The position numbers and the translations under genes were made by a program. Below the pieces are notes generated by a model. That model did not search any database and was not told where the DNA came from. It saw only the letters and a list, made by a program, of their open reading frames with translations. A DNA stretch of 64,000 bases from Verrucomicrobium sp. BvORR106 (GTDB taxonomy: Bacteria > Verrucomicrobiota > Verrucomicrobiia > Verrucomicrobiales > Verrucomicrobiaceae), in contig NZ_BATR01000010.1 of the NCBI RefSeq assembly GCF_000739655.1, positions 92,636-156,635 on the forward strand, given 5' to 3'. Positions 1 to 8,611 of the stretch are shown here, one piece after another. Numbering within the stretch: position 1 is the stretch's first letter; each line of letters opens with the position of its first letter.

Positions 1-1
1 C

Positions 2-3000
2 ACCACCGCGCGCGTGCGGCTGACCCGCTCCTACGGCACGATGCCACTGACCGTGTCCTACACCACGGCAGGCAACACGGACACCCTCAAAGGCTCCGCC
101 GCCGCGGGTGACTACACGTTGAAGGACTCTGCCAATGTGGCCATCAGCACCTCCTTCACCATCCCGGCCGCTGCCACCCAGTATGATGTGCAGATCGCCC
201 CGGTGCTGGATACGGCCAATGAAGTACCGGAAATGCTGCGCCTCACCTTCCGCCGGGTGACAGGCAGTGTGACCACCCAGCTGGGGAACACCCAAGCGGT
301 CCACATCCGGGATGCCACAAACACCACGGCCAACCGCAAGCTCTTCGTCGCCTATCTGGGCCGTGAAGGGGGCGCAGTCACCACCGCCACCGGTGTGGCC
401 ACCCTGCTGCTTAACGGGGACAACACTTCCGCCGAAGTGAACTCCACCTTCAACAACCTGACCTCCCTCCAGAGCGCCTCCCACCTGCATGCCGCCCCCG
501 CTGGCACGCCGCAGGCCAGTGGCCCCATCATTGAGAGCCTCGAACTCGGTCAGGTGACGGCCCACGTGTACCCCATCGCCGCAGAATCAGTGGCGCTCTG
601 GAACACGGATCAGGCCACGCTGGACAACCTCTACAACGGGTACATTTACATCAACGTTCACACGGCCAACTACGGCAGTGGTGAAATTCGAGGTAACTAC
701 GCCCTCGCCAACGGATCCGTCACCCCGCCCCCGGCGCCTGCGGCACCACCCACCTACGGCAGCACGGAGTTCCCGAACCTGGCCGCCAGTGGCGTGAACA
801 ACAACCCGGCGCTGGATCGTGACATCGCCCGCTTCCTCACCCAGGCCAGCTACGGGCCCACGACGGAAAGCATCCAGGAGGTGAAGGATCTCATCGCCGC
901 CAATGGCAACAATGCCATCAACGGCTACACGGCCTGGATCAACAAGCAGATCGATCTGGGCCAGACACCGTCGCCCTCCCTGACGACGCTGGTGCAGGCC
1001 GCTGATGTGGAGGAGTTCATTATCCGCAACAACAAGCCCGTCACCTACGGCAACGATCCGCAGTTCGGTGGCAACTCCACCCAATGGAACGGTACCACCC
1101 GCGCTTGGGACGCCAGCAGCATCTGGAACAACAACTACCCCTTCCAGAACAACCGCCGCCGGGAATGGTGGACGCTGGTGCTACAGAGCAAGGACCAGCT
1201 CCGTCAGCGCTTGGCCCTTGCCCTGAATGAGATCGTCGTGATCTCTGAAAACGACGGCACGGTTTCCACCTACCACTACGGGGCGTCCAACTACTGGGAC
1301 ATGCTGGCGCAAAACGCCTTCGGCAAGTACCGCACCATCCTGGAGAACGTGACCTACAGCCCGATGATGGGCATCTACCTGAGCCACCTGAAGAACCAGA
1401 AGGCGAACGGCCAGATCAGCCCGGATGAGAACTATGCGCGTGAAATCATGCAGCTCTTCTCCATCGGTCTGGTACTGCGCCACCAGGACGGCAGCCTCCA
1501 GTTGAACACGAGCGGCCTGCCCGTCTCCACCTACGACCAGACGGACATCACGGAACTGGCCCGCGTCATGACGGGGCTCAGCTTTGGCAAGCGCAACGCC
1601 ACCGTGGTGGGTGCTCCCACCTACCCGACCGCCACCAACCAGGCGATCGGTGCCGTGGAAGACAACACGAACTTCTTCCAGGGCGGCGGCCACCGCTTCT
1701 GGCAGGCCTCCTGGGTCAATCCCATGAAGATGTTCGACGCCTACCATGACTTTACCGCGAAGACACTCTTCGCCGGCAAAGTGGGTGCCACCACCATCCC
1801 GGCCCGGACCAACAACACCACGCCGGAGTCTGAAGGGAATGCGGATGTGATCGATGCGCTCAACGTGCTGGCCGGCAACCCTGCCAGCAGCACCTACAAC
1901 GGCCACCCGAACACCCCGGTCTTCATCAGCCGCCTGCTCATTCAGCGGTTTACCACCTCGAACCCCAGCGCCGGCTACCTCTACCGCGTCACGCAGAAGT
2001 ACAAGGACACCAACGGCAACCTGGGTGAGGTGATCAAAACCATCCTGCTGGACTACGAAGCCCGCAGCCTCACCAACGCGGATTCCGTGGTGGCGTTCGG
2101 CAAGGCCAAGGAGCCGCTCCTGCACTTCACCGCGATGATTCGCGCCGTGAAGAGCTACACCGGCTCCCCGCTGGCCACCCTGACCACGATGCCAGTGACC
2201 TTCACCGCCACGGAGTCGCCGGTCACCACCGCCTACCCGTCCACAGAGCTGGCCAAGTTCCCGACCGGTGCCGTGCGGTTCCGCTTCTTCGACACCCAGT
2301 CGTCCGTCACCCAGTCCCCGCAGCGCGCTCCTAGCGTGTTCAACTGGTTCCTGCCGGACTACGTGATGCCCGGACCGCTGGCCTCCGCTGGCCTCTTCGC
2401 CCCTGAACTGCAGGTTGCGACGGAGTCCAACGTGGTGAACGTCGTCAACTCGCACTACAACATCCTCTTCACCTCGGTGCCGCCGACCGTGAAAGCGGGT
2501 CGCGGACTGGATGACTACCTGAACCTCGCCTCCTACCGCAGCGCAGCCGGGGTGCAGCTCACGGTGCCAGCCTACGCGGTGTCCTCAGGGTACTTCAGCG
2601 CGAACACCTTCGATCCTGCCGGTGCCACCACCCAGCCTGGGGACATCAACAACCAGGTGGACAACCTGATTCCGAAATTCGACGACCTGATCACCCTGTA
2701 CACCAACACCTACACCACCACGCTCGCTGCCCAGTATGCGCCTGCCGCGGTCCCGGCCACCCCGGGCACCACGCAGAAGCAGGCCGCCCATGCCGAGGCG
2801 GTGAAGGTGGTGCTGGACCAGTGCGATCTGCTCTTCTCCTCCGGCTACCTGAAGGCGAAGTTCGGCAGCGCCCCCGCTCCTAACGTCCGCCAGTCCATCA
2901 TTGACGGCGTCAACCTCATCGCGGCCAACAATCGGCACACGACGGATCCGACGAACTTCACCAATGATGTCCGCACCCGGGTGCGCAACCTCCTCTACCT

Positions 3001-3037
3001 GGCAGTCAGCGCCCCGCAGGCCATCGTTCTCAAGTGA
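2..3037 (+). CDS. DUF1800 family secreted protein (5' end cut by window edge), cassette 1
   Basis: The frame is open from base 2, so the start lies outside the window; about 1011 residues are visible. Comparison with the paralogue at 10322-13971 suggests the missing part holds a signal peptide and EF-hand-like repeats. Visible order: the end of a Calx-beta-like domain (to about residue 110), a CHRD domain (about 115-235; HLHAAP and NVHTANYGSGEIRGNY), a proline-rich linker, then a DUF1800 domain from about 275 to the end. The DUF1800 signature DENYAREIMQLFSIGLV is present. DUF1800 proteins are secreted, of unknown function, and almost always paired with DUF1501 proteins; the DUF1501 gene follows after 57 bases with no terminator between. 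CHRD and Calx-beta domains suggest an extracellular, perhaps calcium-dependent setting, which is inference. Family call is firm; function unknown. Confidence 0.88.
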   Translation, partial: TTARVRLTRSYGTMPLTVSYTTAGNTDTLKGSAAAGDYTLKDSANVAISTSFTIPAAATQYDVQIAPVLDTANEVPEMLRLTFRRVTGSVTTQLGNTQAVHIRDATNTTANRKLFVAYLGREGGAVTTATGVATLLLNGDNTSAEVNSTFNNLTSLQSASHLHAAPAGTPQASGPIIESLELGQVTAHVYPIAAESVALWNTDQATLDNLYNGYIYINVHTANYGSGEIRGNYALANGSVTPPPAPAAPPTYGSTEFPNLAASGVNNNPALDRDIARFLTQASYGPTTESIQEVKDLIAANGNNAINGYTAWINKQIDLGQTPSPSLTTLVQAADVEEFIIRNNKPVTYGNDPQFGGNSTQWNGTTRAWDASSIWNNNYPFQNNRRREWWTLVLQSKDQLRQRLALALNEIVVISENDGTVSTYHYGASNYWDMLAQNAFGKYRTILENVTYSPMMGIYLSHLKNQKANGQISPDENYAREIMQLFSIGLVLRHQDGSLQLNTSGLPVSTYDQTDITELARVMTGLSFGKRNATVVGAPTYPTATNQAIGAVEDNTNFFQGGGHRFWQASWVNPMKMFDAYHDFTAKTLFAGKVGATTIPARTNNTTPESEGNADVIDALNVLAGNPASSTYNGHPNTPVFISRLLIQRFTTSNPSAGYLYRVTQKYKDTNGNLGEVIKTILLDYEARSLTNADSVVAFGKAKEPLLHFTAMIRAVKSYTGSPLATLTTMPVTFTATESPVTTAYPSTELAKFPTGAVRFRFFDTQSSVTQSPQRAPSVFNWFLPDYVMPGPLASAGLFAPELQVATESNVVNVVNSHYNILFTSVPPTVKAGRGLDDYLNLASYRSAAGVQLTVPAYAVSSGYFSANTFDPAGATTQPGDINNQVDNLIPKFDDLITLYTNTYTTTLAAQYAPAAVPATPGTTQKQAAHAEAVKVVLDQCDLLFSSGYLKAKFGSAPAPNVRQSIIDGVNLIAANNRHTTDPTNFTNDVRTRVRNLLYLAVSAPQAIVLK

Positions 3038-3094
3038 TCGAGTACCAAATGGTGTTGTTTCAATTATCCTCAAACCTTTTCAAAGCTTCCAAAC

Positions 3095-4711
3095 ATGAAT
3101 CTTCTGTTTCGTCGCAAAAATGAGCCCAGCCGCCGCCAGTTCCTCGTCAAGACGGGCTGCTCCGCCATGGGCATCACCAGCGTGGTGAACACGCTGGCCC
3201 ACCTCAAGCTCATGCAGGGGGCGCTCAATGCGCAATCCTCCGGCGGCGGCTACAAGGCCCTGGTCTGCGTCTTCCTCAACGGAGGCAACGACTCCAACAA
3301 CATGCTGATGCCCTTCACAGGCACCGCACGCACGGACTATGAAGCGGGACGCGGGGTGCTCACCATCCCCACGGCCAATGCCAACGCTGCGCTGAATGCG
3401 CTCCAGATCAATGCCACCAACGTCGCCGAGAGCGATCCCCTGGGCGGCTATCTGGGCACCTTCGGCGTACATCCCAAGTTCAACCATGTGAAGACCATGT
3501 TCGACACCGGGGAACTGGCCTTCGTGTCCAACGTGGGCACCCTCACCCAGCCCGGTGTGACACGAGCCAACTACTCCACGGCCTCCAAGCCGCCGCAGTT
3601 GTTCTCACACTCCGACCAGCAGGTGCAGTGGCAGAGTTCCATCCCGGACAAGCCCTTCACGAGTGGTTGGGGTGGCCGTATTGCGGACCTGCTGGACCCG
3701 ATCCACAATCCAAGCACGGGGAACGCCTCCATGTCGGTCTCCATTTCCGGCGTGAACAGTTTCCAGGTCAGCCCCACGGGTGTGGTGGCCCCCTATGTGA
3801 TGACGAGCAGCGGGGTGGTGAGCTTCGGAGGTTACGGCACGAACTACGCGAGCGCCGTGAACAACCCGAGCCTCCTCTTCCAGGCCGCCAACTACAAGAC
3901 CGGTGAGCAGGGCCGACGCCTGCAGGCCTTTGAGAACATCCTCCAGATGACTCATGCCAGCCTGATCGAAAATGCCTACAACGGTGTGGTCATGAATGCC
4001 CGCGTCACGGAAGGCATGGTGGGCACGGCCCTCCAGACCACGGCTGGCTCCACCGCCGGCACCAGCACGTTGGACACGGTCTTCAACGATGCGTTCGTGG
4101 GTTCAGGGTTTAACGCCAACAACGACTTCACCAACCAGATGAAGCTCGTGGCCCGCCTCATCGCCGGCCGGTCCTCCCTCGCCAACACCCGCCAGATCTT
4201 CTTCGTGCAACAGGGCGGCTTCGACACCCACACGACGCAGATCCCGGCTGGCAGCAACACGGGCGGCCATACCGGTCTGATGAACAACCTCAATTGCACG
4301 CTGAAAGGCTTCCGCGATGCCCTCACCTCCATGGGTGTGTTTGACAACGTGGTCACCTTCACCGCCTCCGACTTCACCCGCACGTTCACGGCGAACAAAG
4401 GCGACTCCTCTGCCGGCAGCGACCATGCCTGGGGCGGCCACGCCATCGTCATGGGCGGTGCAGTCAAGGGTCAGCGGGTGTACGGAAAGTTCCCCGTGCT
4501 CAAGCTCGGCGCCGCCACGAACAGCATCGACTCCACCGGCGCCAGTGGCCGCTGGATCCCGAGTTCCAGTGTGGACCAGTACGCCTCCGTGCTGGCCAAG
4601 TGGCTGGGTGTCGGCGATGCCCAGCTCGCGAACATCTTCCCGAACCTGAGCCGGTTTAACAGCCCCTACAGCACGGCGGCCAACCTCGACTTCCTGGACT
4701 TCAACGTCTGA
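3095..4711 (+). CDS. DUF1501 family protein with Tat-like leader, cassette 1
   Basis: A 538-residue protein. The N-terminus carries RRQFLVKTGCSAMG, a twin-arginine-like leader typical of DUF1501 proteins, so folded export is likely. Diagnostic motifs are NGGNDSNN near residue 65, QGGFDTHTTQ near 370, and SDFTRTF followed by GSDHAWGGHAIVMGG near 430-455. These resemble the metal-binding layout of the alkaline phosphatase/sulfatase fold that DUF1501 is thought to share, but no enzymatic activity is established for the family. It follows the DUF1800 gene by 57 bases and is followed by a hairpin terminator. The product is about 80% similar by eye to the DUF1501 protein at 8612-10231. The ATG at 3095 is chosen because it gives the conserved short basic leader before the RR motif. 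Confidence 0.9.
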   Translation: MNLLFRRKNEPSRRQFLVKTGCSAMGITSVVNTLAHLKLMQGALNAQSSGGGYKALVCVFLNGGNDSNNMLMPFTGTARTDYEAGRGVLTIPTANANAALNALQINATNVAESDPLGGYLGTFGVHPKFNHVKTMFDTGELAFVSNVGTLTQPGVTRANYSTASKPPQLFSHSDQQVQWQSSIPDKPFTSGWGGRIADLLDPIHNPSTGNASMSVSISGVNSFQVSPTGVVAPYVMTSSGVVSFGGYGTNYASAVNNPSLLFQAANYKTGEQGRRLQAFENILQMTHASLIENAYNGVVMNARVTEGMVGTALQTTAGSTAGTSTLDTVFNDAFVGSGFNANNDFTNQMKLVARLIAGRSSLANTRQIFFVQQGGFDTHTTQIPAGSNTGGHTGLMNNLNCTLKGFRDALTSMGVFDNVVTFTASDFTRTFTANKGDSSAGSDHAWGGHAIVMGGAVKGQRVYGKFPVLKLGAATNSIDSTGASGRWIPSSSVDQYASVLAKWLGVGDAQLANIFPNLSRFNSPYSTAANLDFLDFNV

Positions 4712-4729
4712 GATTTCTGAACTCTTCAA

Positions 4730-4762
4730 GGCTCCGGCAAACAAAGGTTGCCGGAGCCTTTT
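4730..4762 (+). terminator. Rho-independent terminator after cassette 1 DUF1501 gene
   Basis: An 11-bp perfect stem (GGCTCCGGCAA / TTGCCGGAGCC) with a 7-base loop is followed by a T-rich run. It lies between the DUF1501 stop and the next ATG at 4784, so the third cassette gene may be transcribed by read-through or from its own promoter. Confidence 0.85.
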
Positions 4763-4783
4763 CTTTTCTTTCTACTAGCTGCC

Positions 4784-5311
4784 ATGTCCTCCCCTCAAAA
4801 ATCGCGGAGCACGCTTTTACTAACCCTCGCGGGCATCGGCGTCGCTACGGCGGTGCTGGTGTGGGTGATGCGCACATCTGAAGATGCGCCTGCCTCCCAC
4901 ACCTCCAGCAACCCGACCGCGGAAGCCCCGAAGCCGGCCCAGCCCGTCGTGGAACTGGGGCCCGTCACTGTCCATCAGTCCGCCCCTGAACTGGCCGCCC
5001 AGCTCACCCGGAATGATCTGGACTCCATGGCCCGCATTGAAGCAGTAAACCAGGTCCTCTATGTGTATCGGCAGGGATTTGGCGGCAATCCCTCCGGCCA
5101 GAATGAAGACATCGTGGCCGCGATTCTCGGTGAAAACGAAAAGCGCACCGCCTTGCTTCCCAAGGACTGCCCGGCCATCCAGGGCGGGAAGCTGGTGGAC
5201 GAATGGGGCACCCCCTACTGGTTCCACTCCATCACTGCAAAGGTCATGGAGATCCGCTCCGCCGGACCTGATCGCGATCTCTTCACCAATGATGACGTCT
5301 TCGTCCAGTAG
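4784..5311 (+). CDS. Membrane-anchored protein with GspG-like C-terminal tail, cassette 1
   Basis: About 175 residues from the ATG at 4784; an upstream TTG lies inside the terminator stem and is rejected. A single membrane segment at about residues 10-28 (LLLTLAGIGVATAVLVWVM) is followed by a Pro/Ala-rich linker and a soluble domain. The C-terminus contains DEWGTPYWFHS, SAGPDRDLF and NDDV. This matches the pattern at the end of type II secretion major pseudopilins (D.WG.PY ... S.GPDG ... TDDD), where the acidic loop binds calcium. No prepilin cleavage motif is visible, so it is not an ordinary pseudopilin. Paralogues at 7979-8515 and 20570-21205 hold the same third position in their cassettes. 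The function is unknown. Confidence 0.75.
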   Translation: MSSPQKSRSTLLLTLAGIGVATAVLVWVMRTSEDAPASHTSSNPTAEAPKPAQPVVELGPVTVHQSAPELAAQLTRNDLDSMARIEAVNQVLYVYRQGFGGNPSGQNEDIVAAILGENEKRTALLPKDCPAIQGGKLVDEWGTPYWFHSITAKVMEIRSAGPDRDLFTNDDVFVQ

Positions 5312-5321
5312 CAGCGTGTCG

Positions 5322-7430
5322 ATGCTCTTTGCACGTCTCAAGCTGACCCCGGCCATTCTCTGCTGGGGGGCAGGTCTGCTCGTCTCCCCTGCTGCCGAGC
5401 CCCCTCCCGCCTGGCGCTGTCTCTCCGCCATGGCGTGGCAGCGGGAGCAGGAGTTTCAAAAACCCGCCAATGAAGAGCAGGCCTTTCGCAACGGCCCGTT
5501 CGATCTGCCGGTGATCCCTGATCCCGGTCCGCGCGCGGCTTTTCTGCCTTGGGCCGCCTCCGGCGTCTCTGCGGAAGTGAAGGCGCGCCTCGTGGAGGGC
5601 GTACGGCACCTCCATGCGCTGGACGACACGGCGGCAGAGCGTTGTTTCCGCGATGCCGCGCGGCTGGATGCGAAATGCGCCGCCGCCTGGCTGGGGCTCG
5701 CCATTGCCAATGAGAAGCTGCCCTCCCGTGCCCTCTATTTCCTGGAACAAGGAGCCGCCGCGGTGGAGGGCAGCCCGGAGGCGGCCTGGTACGATCTCTA
5801 CCGCGCCTTTTTCCAGACTGTGCAGTCTCGTGATCTTTCAGATAGGCTCCTCACGCTGGCCGATGGCATTGAAGCCACGCAGCAGAAGGGCAAGGCTCTG
5901 CCAGGAGCCCTGGCGATGGCACTGCGCTACCGCATGCTCGCCTCTTATGTCTCTGGGCTGCCGATGAAAAATGTGGAGTCAGCCGATGCCCAGTTGCTAA
6001 CCTGGACCAAGCAACCTGGGGGCGATATCCTGCTGCCCTACACCGTGCTCCTGTGGACCAAGACGGATCCCGCCCGCGCCTCAGCACGGGTGGAGGCGCT
6101 GGTCCAGAAATGGCCGCAGCCGGCCATGCAGCGGCTTGCCGCCGACCCGTTGCTTGCAGCCGGGAATCTCCGCGGGGCGATGAGCCATCTTGAGGTCGCC
6201 TATCAGGCGAAGGAACCGTACGAAGCTCTGGCGCTGGAGACGCCATCGCAGCTCCAACAACGGTGGGACCGAGGAGCCGCTCTGGCCTGGACGCTCTATC
6301 ACGCAGGAGAGTGTGTTCCTGCACTGGACGCCGCCACCCGTCTCCTCAACCAGGCTCGTAAACCCGGCTTCACCGGCCTGGAGGCTGTGGATGACGATCC
6401 ATCTGGCATCTACTTGGAAGGCGTCAAACTACGGGCCCAGCTCCTGATGGCCACTGGCGATTGGGCGGGTCTGGCGGCATGGATGCAGGAAATCACCATC
6501 CAGTCGGACGGGCTGGTGCAGAAGCTGCACAGCCAGTACTTCAGCATGCTCGCCGCCGCCGGTTCTGGCCAGCGGGAGGCTCTGGTCAAGCTGCGCCCGT
6601 CTTTGAAGCAGACAGCCGATCTCGTGCAGGCCACCCCCTATCTCAACCGCCACGGCCCCCTTGCGATACGCATGGTTCGCGGGGCCGATGCTTTCGCAGA
6701 TTTGTGCCAGGGCCGGGTGTCCCCGTTCTTGAAGGATGCGGTGGACGTGCCTGCCGTGGTGCTGGCACCGAAGGTGGCTGCCGCCGGGGCCAAAGACGGT
6801 GCCATTGCCATGCTGGAGGAGGCACTGGGGAAACAACCCGGCTCCAAGCCCGTACTGGCAGCCCTGGAGAGCCTCAAGACGTCGGGTGCGGCACAGACAC
6901 CTGCCGAGCGAGTCGACGCGCCAGCGACCGCTGGAAGTGCTGTGACAGCGACGCTAGCACCGATGGCTCCCGCTCTCTCCCTGCCTGACAAGAACGGCTC
7001 CGTCGTGGATCTGACGGCCTACCGTGGTCGGCCTGTGTTGGTCATCTTCTTCCTCGGCGGTGGCTGCCCCCATTGTGTGGAGCAGTTGCAGAAGTTCCGG
7101 CCCCATGTGCCGTCCTATCATCTCGCAGGCATTTCGTTGCTCACCGTCAGCACCGATCCCGTGGCCGACCTGGCGTTGACGCTGGGAGGGAAGTCCGAGC
7201 TGGATCCTGATCTTCCGTTTCAGATCCTTTCTGACTCCGGCCTGAGCACCTTCAAGGCGTGGAAGTGCCATGATGATTTCCTGAACAAGCCCATGCACGG
7301 CACCTTCCTGCTGGATGGCGAAGGGCGGGTGCTATGGAGCGACATCAGCCACGACCCGTACGTGCAGGCGGGTTATCTGCTGGGTGAGTGCCGGCGGTTG
7401 TTGAAGGTGGGTGGCGGGCAGGGTAGTTAA
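5322..7430 (+). CDS. TPR-like protein with C-terminal thioredoxin-fold (AhpC/TlpA-type) domain
   Basis: About 702 residues from the ATG at 5322, ten bases after the previous stop; a GTG at 5316 is an alternative. The N-terminus has a short hydrophobic leader (LTPAILCWGAGLLVSPA), so the protein is probably exported. Residues from about 80 are helical repeat-like, with a clear TPR-type stretch near 85-130 (AERCFRDAARLD, AAWLGLAIANEK). The C-terminal 150 residues form a thioredoxin-like domain: APALSLPDKNGS, then VLVIFFLGGGCPHC with the cysteine pair at C582 and C585, then DPDLPFQILSD and GTFLLDGEGRVLW. This is the peroxiredoxin/TlpA layout, suggesting thiol redox activity outside the cytoplasm. 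It follows cassette 1 closely and has no counterpart beside copies 2 and 3. Confidence 0.75.
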   Translation: MLFARLKLTPAILCWGAGLLVSPAAEPPPAWRCLSAMAWQREQEFQKPANEEQAFRNGPFDLPVIPDPGPRAAFLPWAASGVSAEVKARLVEGVRHLHALDDTAAERCFRDAARLDAKCAAAWLGLAIANEKLPSRALYFLEQGAAAVEGSPEAAWYDLYRAFFQTVQSRDLSDRLLTLADGIEATQQKGKALPGALAMALRYRMLASYVSGLPMKNVESADAQLLTWTKQPGGDILLPYTVLLWTKTDPARASARVEALVQKWPQPAMQRLAADPLLAAGNLRGAMSHLEVAYQAKEPYEALALETPSQLQQRWDRGAALAWTLYHAGECVPALDAATRLLNQARKPGFTGLEAVDDDPSGIYLEGVKLRAQLLMATGDWAGLAAWMQEITIQSDGLVQKLHSQYFSMLAAAGSGQREALVKLRPSLKQTADLVQATPYLNRHGPLAIRMVRGADAFADLCQGRVSPFLKDAVDVPAVVLAPKVAAAGAKDGAIAMLEEALGKQPGSKPVLAALESLKTSGAAQTPAERVDAPATAGSAVTATLAPMAPALSLPDKNGSVVDLTAYRGRPVLVIFFLGGGCPHCVEQLQKFRPHVPSYHLAGISLLTVSTDPVADLALTLGGKSELDPDLPFQILSDSGLSTFKAWKCHDDFLNKPMHGTFLLDGEGRVLWSDISHDPYVQAGYLLGECRRLLKVGGGQGS

Positions 7431-7478
7431 GGGGGGAGGGCTGGCGACGGCGGCGAGGCACTTGAAATTGTATTCGCC

Positions 7479-7626
7479 AGGCGAAAGCGGCGTCAAGCCG
7501 CACGCACTCCAAGACGCTGACGCGTTTATTGACCATGCCAGACAGGACTTGTTTACCCCATCACCGGCGAACTTCGCGAAGCGTCTTGGAGTACGGTGGC
7601 TTGACACCGTTTTGGCGGCTCTTGTG
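7479..7626. repeat. Intergenic inverted repeat element
   Basis: Arms at 7479-7520 and 7577-7626 are imperfect reverse complements: one reads GCGGCGTCAAGCCGC then CACTCCAAGACGCT, the other AGCGTCTTGGAGT then CGGTGGCTTGACACCG. The arms flank about 56 bases that include an A/T-rich patch. It lies between the convergent 3' ends of cassettes 1 and 2 and contains no credible gene. It resembles the short palindromic elements scattered elsewhere in the window. Confidence 0.7.
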
Positions 7627-7884
7627 ATCGCCTAGAACCACAGCGACTCAACAGTGCTGGCCACGTCCACATTCCGTTCAGCTTGCCTACGCTTGCAACG
7701 GCCCCAGCCCTCACCTTCTTCCACAGAGCTCCCAAACCCGGCCGTAGTTGACGACGTGAGGAGGCACTTATTTCCCGATATGCGGCGATGCGGCAGGGAA
7801 CAGGATCAAGGGGCCAAGGCATGCGCTGGGGAGGTGGGTTTCCAGGTGTGGGGACGTTTCCCTGGCTTCCGATGCCGGAGAGAG

Positions 7885-7974
7885 CACTGAGCCGACTGAA
7901 GTCGGTACTCCAACCCGCTCCGCTCACGTGACACATTCCTCGAACCCAAAACTGACGCACTGACGCACTGACGC
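7885..7974. repeat. Dispersed repeat ending in an 8-bp tandem array (3 units)
   Basis: It contains GCCGACTGAAGTCGG.ACTCCAAC, then CCTCGAACCC, then three units of ACTGACGC at 7951-7974. A related copy at 34866-34982 has the same order of blocks but six units. Both copies lie immediately 3' of a minus-strand gene. The rest of 7627-7884 has no recognised gene. Confidence 0.75.
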
Positions 7975-7978
7975 CCCC

Positions 7979-8515
7979 CTACTCCTTCACATCCGGCACC
8001 ACATCATCTGCCGTGAACAACTCCCGATCCGGCCCTGCAGAGCGGACCTCCATGTCCTTGCTGGTGACGGAGTGGAACCAATAAGGGGTGCCCCATTCAT
8101 CCACGAGCTCGCCTTTGACAATGGCGGGGCAGTCTTTGGGGAGGAGGGCGGCGCCTTTTTCGTTCTCGCCGAGCAGGGCGTTGACCACCAGTTCGTTGTG
8201 CCCGGTGGGGATGCCACCCAGCACCTGGCGGTACAAGTAGATCACTTTTTCCACATACTGGATCCGCTCCTCAGCGGGCTGACCGGGCTGGCAGATCAGA
8301 TTGGAAAGTTCCGCGGCGGACTCATGCAAGACCACCGGAGGAGGCTGAGGCAGCACGGGGGCTTTTACCGTGGGGCTTGAAGGAGCGGGCCCCGTCTTGG
8401 ACGGTCCAGCCCCGTCTTGCCTGGTGATGTACCAGATGGCGACCGCCGAGGCGGCCACCACCAGCACCGCGATGACCGGCAAGACGCGCCCACGGGAAGG
8501 AGGAGGAGACGACAT
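7979..8515 (-). CDS. Membrane-anchored protein with GspG-like C-terminal tail, cassette 2
   Basis: A 178-residue paralogue of the protein at 4784-5311. One membrane segment lies at about residues 11-29 (VLPVIAVLVVAASAVAIWY), then a proline-rich linker, then a domain with YLYRQVLGGIPTGHNE, LPKDCPAI and a C-terminus with DEWGTPYWFHS and SAGPDRELFTADDV. The last block matches the calcium-loop region of GspG-type pseudopilins, but no prepilin peptidase site is present. It is the last gene of the minus-strand cassette (DUF1800, DUF1501, this gene). A long hairpin separates it from the DUF1501 gene upstream. Function unknown; the conserved position argues for a shared role with its two partners. 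Confidence 0.75.
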   Translation of the reverse strand: MSSPPPSRGRVLPVIAVLVVAASAVAIWYITRQDGAGPSKTGPAPSSPTVKAPVLPQPPPVVLHESAAELSNLICQPGQPAEERIQYVEKVIYLYRQVLGGIPTGHNELVVNALLGENEKGAALLPKDCPAIVKGELVDEWGTPYWFHSVTSKDMEVRSAGPDRELFTADDVVPDVKE

Positions 8516-8544
8516 GAGATTCAGGAAATGACAGCAATCACCGG

Positions 8545-8582
8545 CCGGCCATCGTCACGCCCTCAGGGCGGACGGTGGCCGG
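8545..8582 (-). other. Long intercistronic hairpin, cassette 2
   Basis: A 12-bp stem (CCGGCCATCGTC / GACGGTGGCCGG) encloses an inner 5-bp stem (CGCCC / GGGCG). No T-run follows on the minus strand, so it looks more like an attenuator or RNA-processing hairpin than a terminator. It holds the same position between genes 2 and 3 as the terminator at 4730-4762 in cassette 1. Confidence 0.6.
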
Positions 8583-8611
8583 AATCTCCAGCAAGATGAC
8601 ACAGACCCGGC

